This document shows positions 1 through 9,415 of a DNA stretch of 64,000 nt, piece by piece. Location of the stretch: contig JACQYI010000006.1 of NCBI GenBank assembly GCA_016208305.1, positions 186,001-250,000 on the forward strand. The letters are read 5' to 3'. The notes beneath the pieces were generated by a model. That model saw only the letters and a list, made by a program, of their open reading frames with translations, searched no databases and was not told the DNA's origin. The translations under genes were made by a program, and so were the position numbers. Every line of letters starts with the position of its first letter. Position 1 is the first letter of the stretch. Source of the stretch: Oscillatoriophycideae cyanobacterium NC_groundwater_1537_Pr4_S-0.65um_50_18. GTDB taxonomy: Bacteria > Cyanobacteriota > Cyanobacteriia > Elainellales > Elainellaceae.

Positions 1-456
1 CTGAGAAATAAGGTGAAGTTGCCAGCGCACTGGAATCAAAGTCGCTAGGGTCATAAAAGCAAGCGTCCAGGCGTAAAGCCCTGGAAAGGCAATACCGCTT
101 AGCGTTGCCCAAACCTGCTCTAGGATAGTGATTGACCAAGATCCAGCCAAAAATAGCAGCGCTGGGCGATCGCGTCCTATCTGGGTGCGGCTGAGCCATA
201 AGCAGCCCACCAGACTGATTTCTGAGACAAACGCCATGAAAAACCAGACGCTATCCCATTCGTTAGGGTAGATCAGGCCGCGAATCAGCTTGACTCCCAT
301 AAACGTGGGATAGGCAGCGATCGCAATCCGTAAGCCCCAGCGCAATCGCTGCTTAAAAAACTGCTGCTGCCAAGCTTGGTAGGCGATCGCATCAGGATTC
401 AGTCTTGCGGTGGGTAGGCAGGTCAAACGAGTGCCGAGGGTGATTCTACTTGCCAC
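1..456 (-). CDS. N-terminal part of a multi-pass membrane protein (truncated by window edge)
   Basis: An open frame of 152 codons runs off the left edge. I take the GTG at 456 as start because AGGGG lies just upstream on the minus strand and no ATG precedes it in frame. The product opens with a hydrophilic stretch rich in Gln, Trp and basic residues (around AYQAWQQQFFKQRLRWG), then about four hydrophobic segments (for example GLRIAIAAYPTFMGVKLI and SVWFFMAFVSEISLVGCLW). This resembles the membrane-sensor N-terminus of cyanobacterial cyclases, diguanylate cyclases and histidine kinases, but the catalytic part is outside the window, so no function is assigned. It is divergently oriented to nothing visible; rph lies upstream on the same strand. 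Confidence 0.6.
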   Translation of the reverse strand, partial: MASRITLGTRLTCLPTARLNPDAIAYQAWQQQFFKQRLRWGLRIAIAAYPTFMGVKLIRGLIYPNEWDSVWFFMAFVSEISLVGCLWLSRTQIGRDRPALLFLAGSWSITILEQVWATLSGIAFPGLYAWTLAFMTLATLIPVRWQLHLISQ

Positions 457-701
457 TGAACCCCTATATATTCAAAAATAATGCAACAAAAATTGGTAGA
501 AGCCATTCAGCGTCAAGATTGTTGCCCGTCGGTCGATGACAGCAATCTTTTAGCGAATCAATCCAGTAGCGCACCCTTGTCTAGAGCTTAACATTGCCTT
601 GAAGCTGAAGCACAGGCTACAGGTGGGACAGAGCGCATCTAGCGAAAGGAGTGAGTAGGCCAATTTAAGCGCAAATTTTCAGACACGACCGTTCAGGTGG
701 G

Positions 702-1424
702 TCAGGGCGTTGCTAAACTCAACTGCTGCAATTCCATGAGTTCTTTGATGCCTTTCTCAGCTAAATCCAAAATTTGATTGAGCTGAAAGCGGCTAAAGCT
801 GCCTTCTTCGGCAGTACCTTGGAGTTCAATGACTTCTAGCCGATCGTTGAGAACAATATTGCAATCTGTTGAGGCGGCAACATCTTCGGGATAGTTCAAG
901 TCTAGGAAAGCCTCACCGTCTAGCAGCCCGATCGACACGGCAGCAATTTGGTGGCAAATGGGCGATCGCTCAAGCTCACCGCTTTGCAGAAGCTTGTCAA
1001 TGGCATCGCATAACGCGACATAACCACCTGTGATGGCTGCTGTGCGGGTGCCTGCATCAGCTTGCAGCACGTCAGCATCAACTGTAATCGTATGCTCGCC
1101 TAAGATTTCCATGTCGAGGGCAGCCCGTAAGCTTCGCCCAATCAAACGCTGAATTTCCTGCGTTCGCCCTGAGAGCTTCATAAATTCACGCGTTTGGCGA
1201 GGAGATGTAGCCGTGGGCAGCATCCGATACTCTGCCGTCAGCCAGCCTTGCCCTGTTCCTTCTAGAAATCTGGGCACTCCAGGCTGAATGCTGACCGTAC
1301 AAAGCACCTGGGTATCGCCGCAATGGGTCAGCACAGAGCCAGCCGCAAAGCGAGTAAAATTCCGCTCAAACTGAACGGGACGAAGCTGATCGGATTGCCG
1401 ACCATCTGGACGCTGCCAAACCAT
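702..1424 (-). CDS. rph: Ribonuclease PH
   Basis: Phosphorolytic 3'-5' exoribonuclease that trims tRNA 3' extensions, releasing nucleoside diphosphates; it forms a cytoplasmic hexamer. At 240 residues it is the usual family length. Visible family marks are the N-terminal [13 protein letters not shown], the phosphate-binding [12 protein letters not shown] (Thr126-Arg127) and the acidic [16 protein letters not shown] segment, whose Asp182 and Asp188 match the metal-site acids. The ATG start gives MVWQRPDGR, as expected. Nothing is co-oriented close by except the truncated membrane gene 245 bases downstream, so it is probably a single-gene transcript. Confidence 0.97.
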   Translation of the reverse strand: MVWQRPDGRQSDQLRPVQFERNFTRFAAGSVLTHCGDTQVLCTVSIQPGVPRFLEGTGQGWLTAEYRMLPTATSPRQTREFMKLSGRTQEIQRLIGRSLRAALDMEILGEHTITVDADVLQADAGTRTAAITGGYVALCDAIDKLLQSGELERSPICHQIAAVSIGLLDGEAFLDLNYPEDVAASTDCNIVLNDRLEVIELQGTAEEGSFSRFQLNQILDLAEKGIKELMELQQLSLATP

Positions 1425-1762
1425 GATGCTTTCCTCAAAACCCTCACTCAGGATACTCGGGATCGCTAACCAGGTCTAGAACATCCCCTGCTGCTGATCC
1501 TGATCGAGCCATTGGCGGTTATATTACATATAGTGTTTTCCAGAGGGGAGAATTGAGGAGTGGCGCTATATTTGCTCCATTAAATAAAATGGCGATCGTT
1601 TGGCACAGACCCAATCTTTGCCGCGCCCGATCGTCCTCATTTGTTGCCCTAAGGGTAATTTTGAAAACTATGCCGTTGATTTTTAGGGTGGGAGACATCC
1701 CTGCTCTAAAAAAGTAAGCCGCATTCTAAAACCTGTTCAGTCCTGTAGTTTGGAATAGCCCT
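1425..1762. other. Divergent intergenic region, rph / CobA-like gene
   Basis: 338 bases between two divergently transcribed genes, which should hold both promoters. It is AT-rich with one GGCGATCG site. I see no hairpin, repeat or RNA gene that I can support. Confidence 0.5.
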
Positions 1763-2299
1763 ATGGTTTCCCAACTTGAAGTCCCGAATCGTAGCCTGCC
1801 CATCGCTCTGCCTCATGCGATCGAAGGCATTATCCAAGTTTTTACTAGCACGCATCGCAGTTTTTTCACCACGGTCATGGCGCAGGCCCTACGGATTGCT
1901 GGCCAAGGAACCTCTGTCTTGGTGGTGCAGTTTCTTAAAGGCGGTATCGGGCAAGGCTATCAGCACCCTGTACAGCTCGGACAGAATCTAGACTGGATTC
2001 GCTGTGACCTGCCCTACTGTATTGACTCGCCTAATGTTGAAGCAGGTGAGGCGATCGCTATTAGAGATCTCTGGAATCACACCCAATCCGTCGTTTCTAG
2101 TGGGCAATATTCGATGGTGGTTTTGGATGAGCTAAGTCTAGCAATCAACTTTGGTCTCATCTCTGAAATGGAAGTGCTGAATTTCCTGAAGCAGCGTCCC
2201 GCTCAGGTAGATGTAATCTTGACAGGCCCTGACATGCCTCAGCCAATTTTGGACATTGCCGATCAAATTACCGAGCTACGGCGAACGCGTCGGGCATAG
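1763..2299 (+). CDS. CobA/BtuR-family P-loop-like protein with degenerate Walker A
   Basis: 178 residues with the overall fold pattern of ATP:corrinoid adenosyltransferases (BtuR/CobO): an N-terminal IIQVFT strand, VLVVQFLKGG, the Walker-B-like MVVLDELSLAINFGLI and the C-terminal VDVILTGPDMPQPILDIADQITEL. In true enzymes the first strand is followed by GxGKGKTTA. Here that segment (about residues 28-37) reads STHRSFFTT and has neither the glycines nor the Lys, so ordinary P-loop ATP binding looks lost. The ATG start is preceded by a weak GGAA. It faces the GH57 gene and shares a terminator hairpin with it. It may be a regulatory or structural paralogue rather than an adenosyltransferase. Confidence 0.8.
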   Translation: MVSQLEVPNRSLPIALPHAIEGIIQVFTSTHRSFFTTVMAQALRIAGQGTSVLVVQFLKGGIGQGYQHPVQLGQNLDWIRCDLPYCIDSPNVEAGEAIAIRDLWNHTQSVVSSGQYSMVVLDELSLAINFGLISEMEVLNFLKQRPAQVDVILTGPDMPQPILDIADQITELRRTRRA

Positions 2300-2323
2300 A
2301 ATGACCGATCGATTCACCTGACA

Positions 2324-2362
2324 TGATTTTTTGAAAAAGCCGATCGCCTGGCCAAAAAATCA
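2324..2362. terminator. Bidirectional terminator hairpin between convergent genes
   Basis: Perfect 10-base inverted arms TGATTTTTTG (2324-2333) and CAAAAAATCA (2353-2362) enclose a GCC...GGC inner stem. T and A tracts lie within the arms, so either strand would end in a U-rich run. It sits between the convergent CobA-like and GH57 genes. Confidence 0.65.
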
Positions 2363-2439
2363 CTTAGTTTTGTTAATTTTGCGAACCTAAGCTCTTGAAA
2401 ATTCTGGGCTTGTGGAAATCCTGGGCTTTTGAAAAAACT

Positions 2440-4698
2440 TTAGGGCACCTGCACCTGAATCAATTCATCCTCTGGCAAATAGCTCACATATCGCCCCTCA
2501 TCTGCCAAAACCATGACTAGATGCAGCGACCAGTCCGGTTCAACGAGCTGTAAATCTGCCCAGGGTATTGCGATCTCTAGGCAAGTATCAAAAGCGGCTT
2601 TGGCGCGGGTCAAGCGAGACTGCCATTGAGCGCGATCGCCCACTTCTTGAAACCAGAGGGATTGGGTGAGTAAGTTGATGCCCAAATGGTGACGAAATTC
2701 ATAGTTGAGCGGAGGCTGATTGGGCAGGTCTTGCAAGGGGGCAGGGCAGGTCATCATGGTGCGATCGGGATAAAACCACAGCAGATGCAGCTCTAGAGGG
2801 AAATTTACGCCAGGCTGTGCGCCTGTCTTTAAGTCTAAGCGCAGGTAAAGATTGAGGTGATTAACCCCATACCAAAGTCGCTGCACAAGGCTGCTGCGGT
2901 GCATGGTGCCCGATGCGCCACCGATCTCAATGCAGCCTGCTTTTTCCCAATCTTGCTCATCGCCACTGCCGTCAATGTTGGGATGAATGAAGCTTTGGGG
3001 ACGATGCTCTCGTTTGTTGAGGTGATCTTCAATGGGCGATCGCACCTCCATCGGAATAGGCTCATTTAAAGCGCTGTAGAGCGTAGCCAGATGTTCTCGA
3101 AATAGCTGATCAAACATGGCGTCATGGCTGGAGGTATGCCCATCGCCAAACCACCAAAACCAGTCGGAGCCTTCTGCCGCATAGAGCGCTTCCCAAGCTT
3201 CAGGATTGTCTTCTTCGGTCGCTTCTGGATGCTTGGCTAAGGTTTGTCTAGCGGCTGTTAGCAAATCCCAGGCGCGGTTTTTGGCGCGATCGCCAATCCA
3301 GGTAGAAAAGCTGCCATCGACCCAAGAGCCGCTGTGAAGTTTTTGGGCGGGTAGGGTGGCAGTGGGTGGAAACGATTCTAAAAACTCTGAAACCGTGACT
3401 AGCTTTAGGCTGGGGTGGTCGCTGAGGATACGATAGAGATGTTCCAAAAACGGCTTACCGTCCTGCACATAAGACTCCCAGCAATTTTCACCATCCAGAG
3501 CGATCGTCACTATCCAGGGTTGATCTAATCCCCCACCAGATTGGCTACCCCTAGACTGGCTGCCGTCAGACTGATGGACTTTGAGAGAACGAGAGATCGC
3601 TTCGAGATGCCCAATCAGGTCAATGGCGGCGCGTCGAGGCTCCATAGCGCTATAGGTGAAACCGATTAAATCAGAAAGGCGGTGATCGCGAAAGACGATC
3701 GCCAAATCTCCCTGACTGGTTTCTAGCCGATAGGGACGATATAGCACCTCAGGCTCTTCTAGCGTGCCCGAACTGTCACGGTGAAAGGTATGGTTTAGCG
3801 TCCAGCCCAAGACGGCCTCATCAGAACACAGCCACTGAAAGCCCTGAGCTGCCACCTCAGGCAAAATCGCAGGACTGACTGACTGCTCTGAAGGCCATAG
3901 CCCCTTGGGGTCGCAGCCAAATCGCTCTCGATAAATCTGCTTGGCTTTATATAAGTGTCGAGGAATATCTTCTGCCCACTGAAAGCGCTGCTCTGGCAGC
4001 ACCATTTTGGGTAATGCCACCCGACCAGAGGTTGTATCTGCCAGCAGCGGCAAAATGGGGTGAGTATAGGGTGTAGTGGTAATTTCTAGCTGACCGCTGG
4101 CTTGCATCTTGCGGTGTTGCGGAATGATGCGGCTGATAATCTGCCGCTGCTTAGAATAGATGCGCTGGCGATCGCTTAAGGTGAACCCACGACCCTGTGC
4201 CAGCCAGCCTGCAATTTCAGGATCATCCCAAAACAAAGGATCAATCCAGGCAAGATTATGCCATGCCAGCAGATCGCTGTAGTCTGACGCTTCCCAATGC
4301 TGCAAACACCATTCTTTGCCTAGGTCATGTCGCTGCTCATATAGCTCTGCGTAGCGGGGATGCGGATCAATCAGCGTATGGTGATTGGCATCAAAAAACC
4401 GCTCAATGATAAAGTGGCGCTGGCTTTCGTCAAGATTGGCGATCGGCTGAAGAGCCAAGGTCAAATAGGGATCAAAGGCAGTTCCAGCTGCATAATCTTC
4501 AAGCTGCAAAATCAACGAAGGAACCAGATTTACCGTCTGATGTAGTTTGGGGTAGCGTTCTAGCAGCAGCACCAGATCGAGGTAATCTTTTGTACCATGC
4601 AAGCGTACCCAGGGTAGCCGATAGTTGCCTTGAGTAGAGCTTTTGTAGAGCGGCTGATGCTGATGCCAGACAAAAGCGACGTAAAGAGGATGCGCCAT
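2440..4698 (-). CDS. GH57 family glycoside hydrolase (alpha-amylase/amylopullulanase type)
   Basis: Retaining alpha-glucan hydrolase or transferase of family 57, about 752 residues. The GH57 conserved regions are readable: HQHQPLY near residue 12; GLWPSEQSVS with the expected nucleophile Glu271; and ALDGENCWESY with the expected acid Asp402. The C-terminal 200 residues (WEKAGCIEIGG through LEIAIPWADL) look like the beta-rich domain common in long GH57 enzymes. I use the ATG at 4698 (MAHPLYV) because the upstream extension starts with TTG and has no ribosome site. It probably acts on glycogen or maltodextrin in the cytoplasm, as no signal peptide is visible. The exact substrate cannot be read from sequence. 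Confidence 0.9.
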   Translation of the reverse strand: MAHPLYVAFVWHQHQPLYKSSTQGNYRLPWVRLHGTKDYLDLVLLLERYPKLHQTVNLVPSLILQLEDYAAGTAFDPYLTLALQPIANLDESQRHFIIERFFDANHHTLIDPHPRYAELYEQRHDLGKEWCLQHWEASDYSDLLAWHNLAWIDPLFWDDPEIAGWLAQGRGFTLSDRQRIYSKQRQIISRIIPQHRKMQASGQLEITTTPYTHPILPLLADTTSGRVALPKMVLPEQRFQWAEDIPRHLYKAKQIYRERFGCDPKGLWPSEQSVSPAILPEVAAQGFQWLCSDEAVLGWTLNHTFHRDSSGTLEEPEVLYRPYRLETSQGDLAIVFRDHRLSDLIGFTYSAMEPRRAAIDLIGHLEAISRSLKVHQSDGSQSRGSQSGGGLDQPWIVTIALDGENCWESYVQDGKPFLEHLYRILSDHPSLKLVTVSEFLESFPPTATLPAQKLHSGSWVDGSFSTWIGDRAKNRAWDLLTAARQTLAKHPEATEEDNPEAWEALYAAEGSDWFWWFGDGHTSSHDAMFDQLFREHLATLYSALNEPIPMEVRSPIEDHLNKREHRPQSFIHPNIDGSGDEQDWEKAGCIEIGGASGTMHRSSLVQRLWYGVNHLNLYLRLDLKTGAQPGVNFPLELHLLWFYPDRTMMTCPAPLQDLPNQPPLNYEFRHHLGINLLTQSLWFQEVGDRAQWQSRLTRAKAAFDTCLEIAIPWADLQLVEPDWSLHLVMVLADEGRYVSYLPEDELIQVQVP

Positions 4699-4714
4699 GA
4701 GAGAAGCCAAAAAG

Positions 4715-4778
4715 AAAAAGGCAGAAGATCGGTACTGGGAGTACTTTTTTACCTTACAGCCTAGCTCCTGCCTTTTTT
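4715..4778. terminator. Inverted repeat with T tracts upstream of GH57 start
   Basis: Arms AAAAAGGCAG (4715-4724) and CTGCCTTTTT (4768-4777). On the minus strand the stem ends in a T-rich run, fitting termination of the upstream NifU-like transcript. A smaller GTACT-GGG-AGTAC hairpin followed by six Ts lies inside on the plus strand. Confidence 0.45.
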
Positions 4779-4910
4779 CTTCGGGGCTTTAAAGGATTTG
4801 CAATATCTAGGATTCAGTAGATAGAGCGCTCGATCCGCTCAGGGGCAGCCTGCCCCTCATTCCTTACCTATTGATACCCGCTTCGATCGCCCAGTTGAGA
4901 AAGCAGATTT

Positions 4911-5150
4911 TTAGTAGACTTGCTCAACTTCGGCAATTTCAGGGATAAATTCGCGAAGACGACGCTCAATTCCCATTCGTAGCGTCATGGCAGAGCTAGG
5001 GCAAGAACCGCATGCGCCCTGAAGCTTGAGCTTAACGACAGGCCCATCAATTTCGACTAGCTCGACGTTGCCGCCATCTGACATCAGATAGGGGCGCAAA
5101 TCATCTAGCACCTTTTCAACATTGGCGTTGGTTAACTCTAGCGTTTCCAT
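4911..5150 (-). CDS. NifU-like C-terminal domain Fe-S scaffold
   Basis: 79 residues, consisting only of the NifU C-terminal (Nfu) domain. Such proteins hold a transient 4Fe-4S cluster between two subunits and pass it to target apoproteins; cyanobacterial and plastid versions supply photosystem I and ferredoxin. The ligand motif GACGSCPSS is intact with Cys47 and Cys50. The N-terminal [25 protein letters not shown] is the family signature. The start is ATG. It is monocistronic, with a terminator-like inverted repeat downstream. Confidence 0.95.
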   Translation of the reverse strand: METLELTNANVEKVLDDLRPYLMSDGGNVELVEIDGPVVKLKLQGACGSCPSSAMTLRMGIERRLREFIPEIAEVEQVY

Positions 5151-5470
5151 AGCGTGCCTACCTAATTTTTGATTTATCTTGTGCTTGGGGTTTCTGATTG
5201 TTAGCTACGAATTGTATTGCAAGAGGAGATCTGGGTGAGATTCCTAAAATACAATTCATTCCTAAAATGCAATTCATAGCCAAACTAAGCGGTGCCTTGC
5301 TTCTTTCATCCTATCCCGATCGCCTGAGAATGTGCTGAGGAATAGGATGACGTGGCTGCGTTTTTGTCTAGAAAACCTATTGTCTCTGGGTTTGAGGAGT
5401 GTGCAGCCGACCCTCAAACCCAATCAATAGCCTTAAAATATCAAGCGCTAGAAAGGTCAAGCGCTAGTGC
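5151..5470. other. Intergenic region with tandem repeat and hairpin
   Basis: Holds a direct repeat of TTCCTAAAATRCAATTCA (about 5241-5277, two copies) in the presumed promoter region of the NifU-like gene, and the 11-base hairpin listed separately. Nothing coding is seen. Confidence 0.5.
5387..5422 (-). terminator. Hairpin downstream of the DUF3386 gene
   Basis: Perfect inverted arms TGGGTTTGAGG (5387-5397) and CCTCAAACCCA (5412-5422), about 50 bases past the DUF3386 stop on the minus strand. The U-tract is poor, so it may stabilise the RNA 3' end rather than act as a classical terminator. Confidence 0.5.
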
Positions 5471-6187
5471 CTAGTCCAGCAAGGTGATATTCGAGAATAA
5501 AAACTCGCTAGTTACAGACTTGCCCTCTTGATCGGCTGTGATGGCGCGACGGCTGAGAATGTAGTAGCCACGCACTTTTTCATACTCATCTTCAAAGACT
5601 TGAGAGCCTTTAGATTCGCCTGTCTTGACATCGTGATACACAGAGTCGTACCGATGCGACAGATAGCCTTCCTCTGTTTGATGGCTGCTCAAAGTGTTGA
5701 TCGTAACCACGACGCTGCGAATGTGGCGATGCACCAGACTTACTTCATTGTTGTGAATCTTATAGCGATCGCCCATTGACTTACCGTTTACCAAAATCTC
5801 GACTGCTCCCGTGTCGTCGGTTGCACCCAAGGTAAACAGATTCTTGCCGTGGCTTTCCTCAAAGGTTCGGCGCTGACGGTGTACCGCAATTTCCCAAGCT
5901 TGTCCGGCGATAGCTTTTTGGGCTTCTTCGTCAGCCACTTCTGTGACTTCATGGCTCAAGTTGCCCGTAGCATCAGGCGTAATGCGCAGCTTACCCGTGT
6001 GAACTTTCTCGCCTTCTCGCAGGGTTACATCTGCGGTATAGCCCGGAAATTTTGCATCCCAGGTATAGCGGTTTTCGTATGCCGCCTGAAACAAAGCCCG
6101 AGCTTCTGGCTGCTCTGCGGTTTGCTCAGCAGCTTGTCCAGTTACTTGCTCAATTACTTGCTCAGTCATCCTAACTCTCGCTGACAT
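5471..6187 (-). CDS. DUF3386 domain-containing protein
   Basis: About 238 residues matching the cyanobacterial/plastid DUF3386 family, recognised from ARALFQAAYENRYTW, FPGYTADVTL and GKLRITPD. Function is unknown in the family. No signal peptide or membrane span is visible. The first 30 residues carry a low-complexity run of Glu-Gln repeats (EQVIEQV, EQTAEQ) that is likely unstructured. I choose the ATG at 6187, which has AGGA six bases upstream, over the TTG at 6190. The family domain would also be intact from the ATG at 6169. It lies 85 bases downstream of the kinase gene on the same strand, so the two may be co-transcribed. Confidence 0.88.
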   Translation of the reverse strand: MSARVRMTEQVIEQVTGQAAEQTAEQPEARALFQAAYENRYTWDAKFPGYTADVTLREGEKVHTGKLRITPDATGNLSHEVTEVADEEAQKAIAGQAWEIAVHRQRRTFEESHGKNLFTLGATDDTGAVEILVNGKSMGDRYKIHNNEVSLVHRHIRSVVVTINTLSSHQTEEGYLSHRYDSVYHDVKTGESKGSQVFEDEYEKVRGYYILSRRAITADQEGKSVTSEFLFSNITLLD

Positions 6188-6275
6188 CAATTCCTAGTGT
6201 AGCGAGATTGGGGTAGCAGTCGTGGCATTTTTTGAGTCTGACAGGTTTCACAGCGCTTTTAGCAAGGCTGTCTAC

Positions 6276-8240
6276 TTACCCACCCAGGATGGTTTTCACC
6301 TCTTCCCGGAGTCTTCGAGCTTCAGGGTCTTTAGGTTTAAGCTGGAGGGCTTTATCGAGTACAACGGTCGCCTCGTTGTAGCGCTGAAGATTAATCAAAG
6401 CCTCACCTTTGGTTCGCCAAGCCTCAGCAGAATTACGCTGAATCCGGATACCTTCATCCAGAGCATTGAGGGCTTCAGCCGATCGTCCTAGCTTTTGTAG
6501 GGCTACTCCACGCTTGACCCAGCCTTCGGCAAACTTAGGCTTGGCTGCGGTGACTTCTTCATAGATGCTTAAGGCTTCATAGGTGCGGTTTTGCTGAAGC
6601 AGGGCATTGCCTTTGCTCCACAGGGCTTCTGGGTAGTTAGGTTTAAAGGCAAGCGCATCATTGCAAGAAACGATCGCTTCTTCGGGGCGCTTAAGCTGGT
6701 TCAACGTTTCGCATCGTCCTGCATAGGCTTCGGCATAGTTCGATCGAATAGCCAGCGCTTGGTCATAGACCTTAATTGCTTCTTCGTTCTTCCATTGCAG
6801 CCGCAGGTCATTCGCTTGATTGAGCAAAACCGCTGCCTTTTGGTTGGGGTCGGTAGGGACAGGCTGACCCTCATTAGGACTGGACAAGGTGATGGGGATT
6901 AGTCCAGGCTGGACAGCCTCTTTGCGGGGTTGAACCGTTTGAGTTAGTACTAGACCTAGCCCCACAGTCGCAGCGATCGCCGCTGTGAGCTTGACCCAGC
7001 TCGGCGTGGCTATGCGTTTCCCGCCCTGTGTTGGGGATGGCGTCGGCGTTGAAGGGCTAACAACCTGGGTAATGCCTGTATTAAGCCCTGCGTGAATGCC
7101 GGAGTCGTGGGAAATATTCTTGTTGAGAGCCGAATCCTGGGTCAGTGGCTCTTCTGATGGTACGGTCTCATCCTGAAGCTGGGTTTTGGCCGCTTCGCTG
7201 TCCATGCCGTTGTCAGAGCGATCCCAAACAGCCGTAGACATTAAATCTTCGTCAGCCATAGTGAAATCGGCTGAGCTAAATTCAGGAATAGGGCGTGAAA
7301 ATTCTCTGAGGTTGGCTGTGGTACCTGCCTCAATGCTGCTGCCGTTGGTGCCCACGTAGGGCGGAAATAGGATGAACGGGTCGGTGACGGCAACAGGCAC
7401 TTGCTCTAGCGCTTCTAGAGTTTCTATTGCCGTTGGAAAGCGTTCGCGAAAGTCGTAGCGCACCATCTGATCTATCACTTTAATCAGCTCTGGATGCAGT
7501 TCGGGTGCCAGATGGTGCCAGGCAATTTCGCCCTCTAGATCTTCACCCAAATGCCGGGGGTGAATACCCGTTAGCGCCTGGATACCCAAAATTCCCACTG
7601 CGTATATATCGCTACTAAAGCGGGGTTTGCCAGCCACTTGCTCATTGGGCATGTAGCCCTGCGTGCCGATAGAAATGGTGATATTGGTCAAGCCTTGCTC
7701 AGGATCGATGCCCTGAGTGCTAACTTGCTTAACGGCACCAAAGTCGATGAGCACAATGCGGCGATCGTGGCGGCGGCGAATCAAGTTAGAAGGCTTGAGA
7801 TCACGATGAATCACTTGGCGCTGATGCACAAACGCCAAAACCTTCAAAATATCCTGCATCCAAAAGACCACCTGATTCTCTGACCAGGTTTTGCCTTCGA
7901 CAAATTCTTTGGTTAGCGGCTCTCCTTCAACAAATTCTTGAGCCAGATAAAATTCTTGATTATCTTCAAAGTGAGCCAGCAGACGCGGAATCTGATCGTG
8001 AATTCCAAGCTGGTACAGGACTTGTGCTTCTGTATTAAAGCAACGCCTAGCCATCTGCAACGCATCGTCGCTGCTGAGCTGAGGCTTGAGCTGCTTGATC
8101 ACACATTGAGGATGACCTGGCAAATGCAAGTCTTCTGCCAGAAAAGTTCGACCAAACCCGCCTACTCCCAACTGGCTAGTTATTTTGTACCGTCCGCCCA
8201 GAGGTCTATCTGAGCTGATCAGAGAAAATGAGCGACTCAT
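6276..8240 (-). CDS. Serine/threonine protein kinase with C-terminal TPR repeats
   Basis: Hanks-type kinase of 654 residues. The catalytic domain (about 17-280) has the glycine loop GVGGFGRTF, Lys49 in VIKQLKP, HRDLKPSN with Asp147 and the metal-binding DFG Asp166, so it should be active. A Ser/Thr/Pro-rich linker follows, then one membrane span near 415-435 (AAIAATVGLGLVL) and four or five TPR units to the end (AEAYAGRCETLNQLKRPEEA and similar). The predicted topology is a cytoplasmic kinase with periplasmic or lumenal TPRs, a layout common in cyanobacteria. Substrates are unknown. The start is ATG. DUF3386 lies immediately downstream. Confidence 0.95.
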   Translation of the reverse strand: MSRSFSLISSDRPLGGRYKITSQLGVGGFGRTFLAEDLHLPGHPQCVIKQLKPQLSSDDALQMARRCFNTEAQVLYQLGIHDQIPRLLAHFEDNQEFYLAQEFVEGEPLTKEFVEGKTWSENQVVFWMQDILKVLAFVHQRQVIHRDLKPSNLIRRRHDRRIVLIDFGAVKQVSTQGIDPEQGLTNITISIGTQGYMPNEQVAGKPRFSSDIYAVGILGIQALTGIHPRHLGEDLEGEIAWHHLAPELHPELIKVIDQMVRYDFRERFPTAIETLEALEQVPVAVTDPFILFPPYVGTNGSSIEAGTTANLREFSRPIPEFSSADFTMADEDLMSTAVWDRSDNGMDSEAAKTQLQDETVPSEEPLTQDSALNKNISHDSGIHAGLNTGITQVVSPSTPTPSPTQGGKRIATPSWVKLTAAIAATVGLGLVLTQTVQPRKEAVQPGLIPITLSSPNEGQPVPTDPNQKAAVLLNQANDLRLQWKNEEAIKVYDQALAIRSNYAEAYAGRCETLNQLKRPEEAIVSCNDALAFKPNYPEALWSKGNALLQQNRTYEALSIYEEVTAAKPKFAEGWVKRGVALQKLGRSAEALNALDEGIRIQRNSAEAWRTKGEALINLQRYNEATVVLDKALQLKPKDPEARRLREEVKTILGG

Positions 8241-8570
8241 GATGGAATTGGCTTTGTTGAAGTTCAGTCACAATCAAGCCTCAAAGGCGTTCTAGAGTTT
8301 TTGTCCCCACTCAACTCTGTTAATGGGGCAACCTATCGCTTAAATGTAGATGCATGAAATAGACCACCCCTGCAAACCTCACTCCAGCATAAAGAAGGAA
8401 TTTGGATTCGTAACGCTCTCACCCTGTAACCTTTACTACCTGTAAGACTGAGCTAGGAGGATCAGATTTTTATACCTCATCCTAATCTTAGTCTTTGTTG
8501 ATTAGGAGTACCCACTGAGGGAATCTTGCCGAGGATACCTTGTAGTTCCCACCTTAACCTACTGTACTGG
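8241..8570. other. Intergenic region upstream of the kinase
   Basis: 330 bases that should contain the kinase promoter and the 3' end of the thioredoxin-fold gene transcript. I see no convincing hairpin, repeat or small gene. Confidence 0.4.
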
Positions 8571-9122
8571 CTACTGCACAAGCTCTGTATTGACTTCGTT
8601 AACTTGCCGTCGCTTCAGCTCCGTAGACTCCGATCGCGGCAATAGATCAAAGACTTGCCGGAACGCATCATCTACCTGTTCAAAGGCGATTGCCCCTTTC
8701 TGGTTGAAGACGACCTTGCCCGATTGATCCAGCAAAACCGTTTGTGGCACGAAGCCCTTGTAGTAGTAGCCTGCTTCAGTGGGGTCGTAGCTCGGTTGAG
8801 GGGGAATGGCATCGACACTAACAGGAATGAACCCTGCGGCTCGTCCATAGAAAGAGTCGAGTTGGGAGACGACCGACGAATATTTTTTGCAATCTGCACT
8901 GTCGTCTATATAGAAAACCAGCAAAGCGGGCAACTGGCGCTGACGGGCTTCTGCCAGGGTGATTCTAGGGGGCACTAGAGATCCATTGCCAGCATAGAGT
9001 GGAAAAATATTACCCTCATAACGATCGTCGTTTAAACCCGCCCATGCTGGAGAAGCTCCGGGGATTGCCCACAGAGCGGCACTAAACACTAGCCCCAAAA
9101 CCAGGCAGGCGATCGACCGCAT
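8571..9122 (-). CDS. Secreted/lumenal thioredoxin-fold protein with a single active-site Cys
   Basis: With the ATG at 9122 the product starts MRSIACLVLGLVFSAALWA and looks like a cleavable signal peptide ending near ASPAWA. An upstream ATG at 9242 would add 40 residues that spoil the signal peptide. The mature part follows a thioredoxin pattern: LPALLVFYIDD, then DSADCKKYS where the CxxC would be, then FVPQTVLLDQSGKVVF with the cis-Pro region. Only one Cys is kept, so classical disulfide exchange is unlikely. From memory, similar cyanobacterial proteins are named photosystem I accumulation factors; I cannot confirm that here. Location in the thylakoid lumen or periplasm is inferred. Confidence 0.75.
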   Translation of the reverse strand: MRSIACLVLGLVFSAALWAIPGASPAWAGLNDDRYEGNIFPLYAGNGSLVPPRITLAEARQRQLPALLVFYIDDSADCKKYSSVVSQLDSFYGRAAGFIPVSVDAIPPQPSYDPTEAGYYYKGFVPQTVLLDQSGKVVFNQKGAIAFEQVDDAFRQVFDLLPRSESTELKRRQVNEVNTELVQ

Positions 9123-9415
9123 CCCTAGCTTTAGCCAGCCGTTTAGCCAGCGATTAACCCATAAATCTTTTAAACAAAAGATCTCTTTAAAGGACGTGCT
9201 CAAAACCGTCGAACCCACAGAGAACCAACAACGAACCTTCATCTAAACTGCGCCCAAATTGTGAGGATGCTATCTAAGCCATTTTGCAACATCTGGGGAC
9301 GATCGCACCAAATCGCGATCGATCCAGGGAGGTACAGATACGAATGACATAAATCCTAGCGGCTCCACAGGCTGCACCTTTATAAGTACGGCGGCAGACA
9401 CAAATAGGTTTCACC

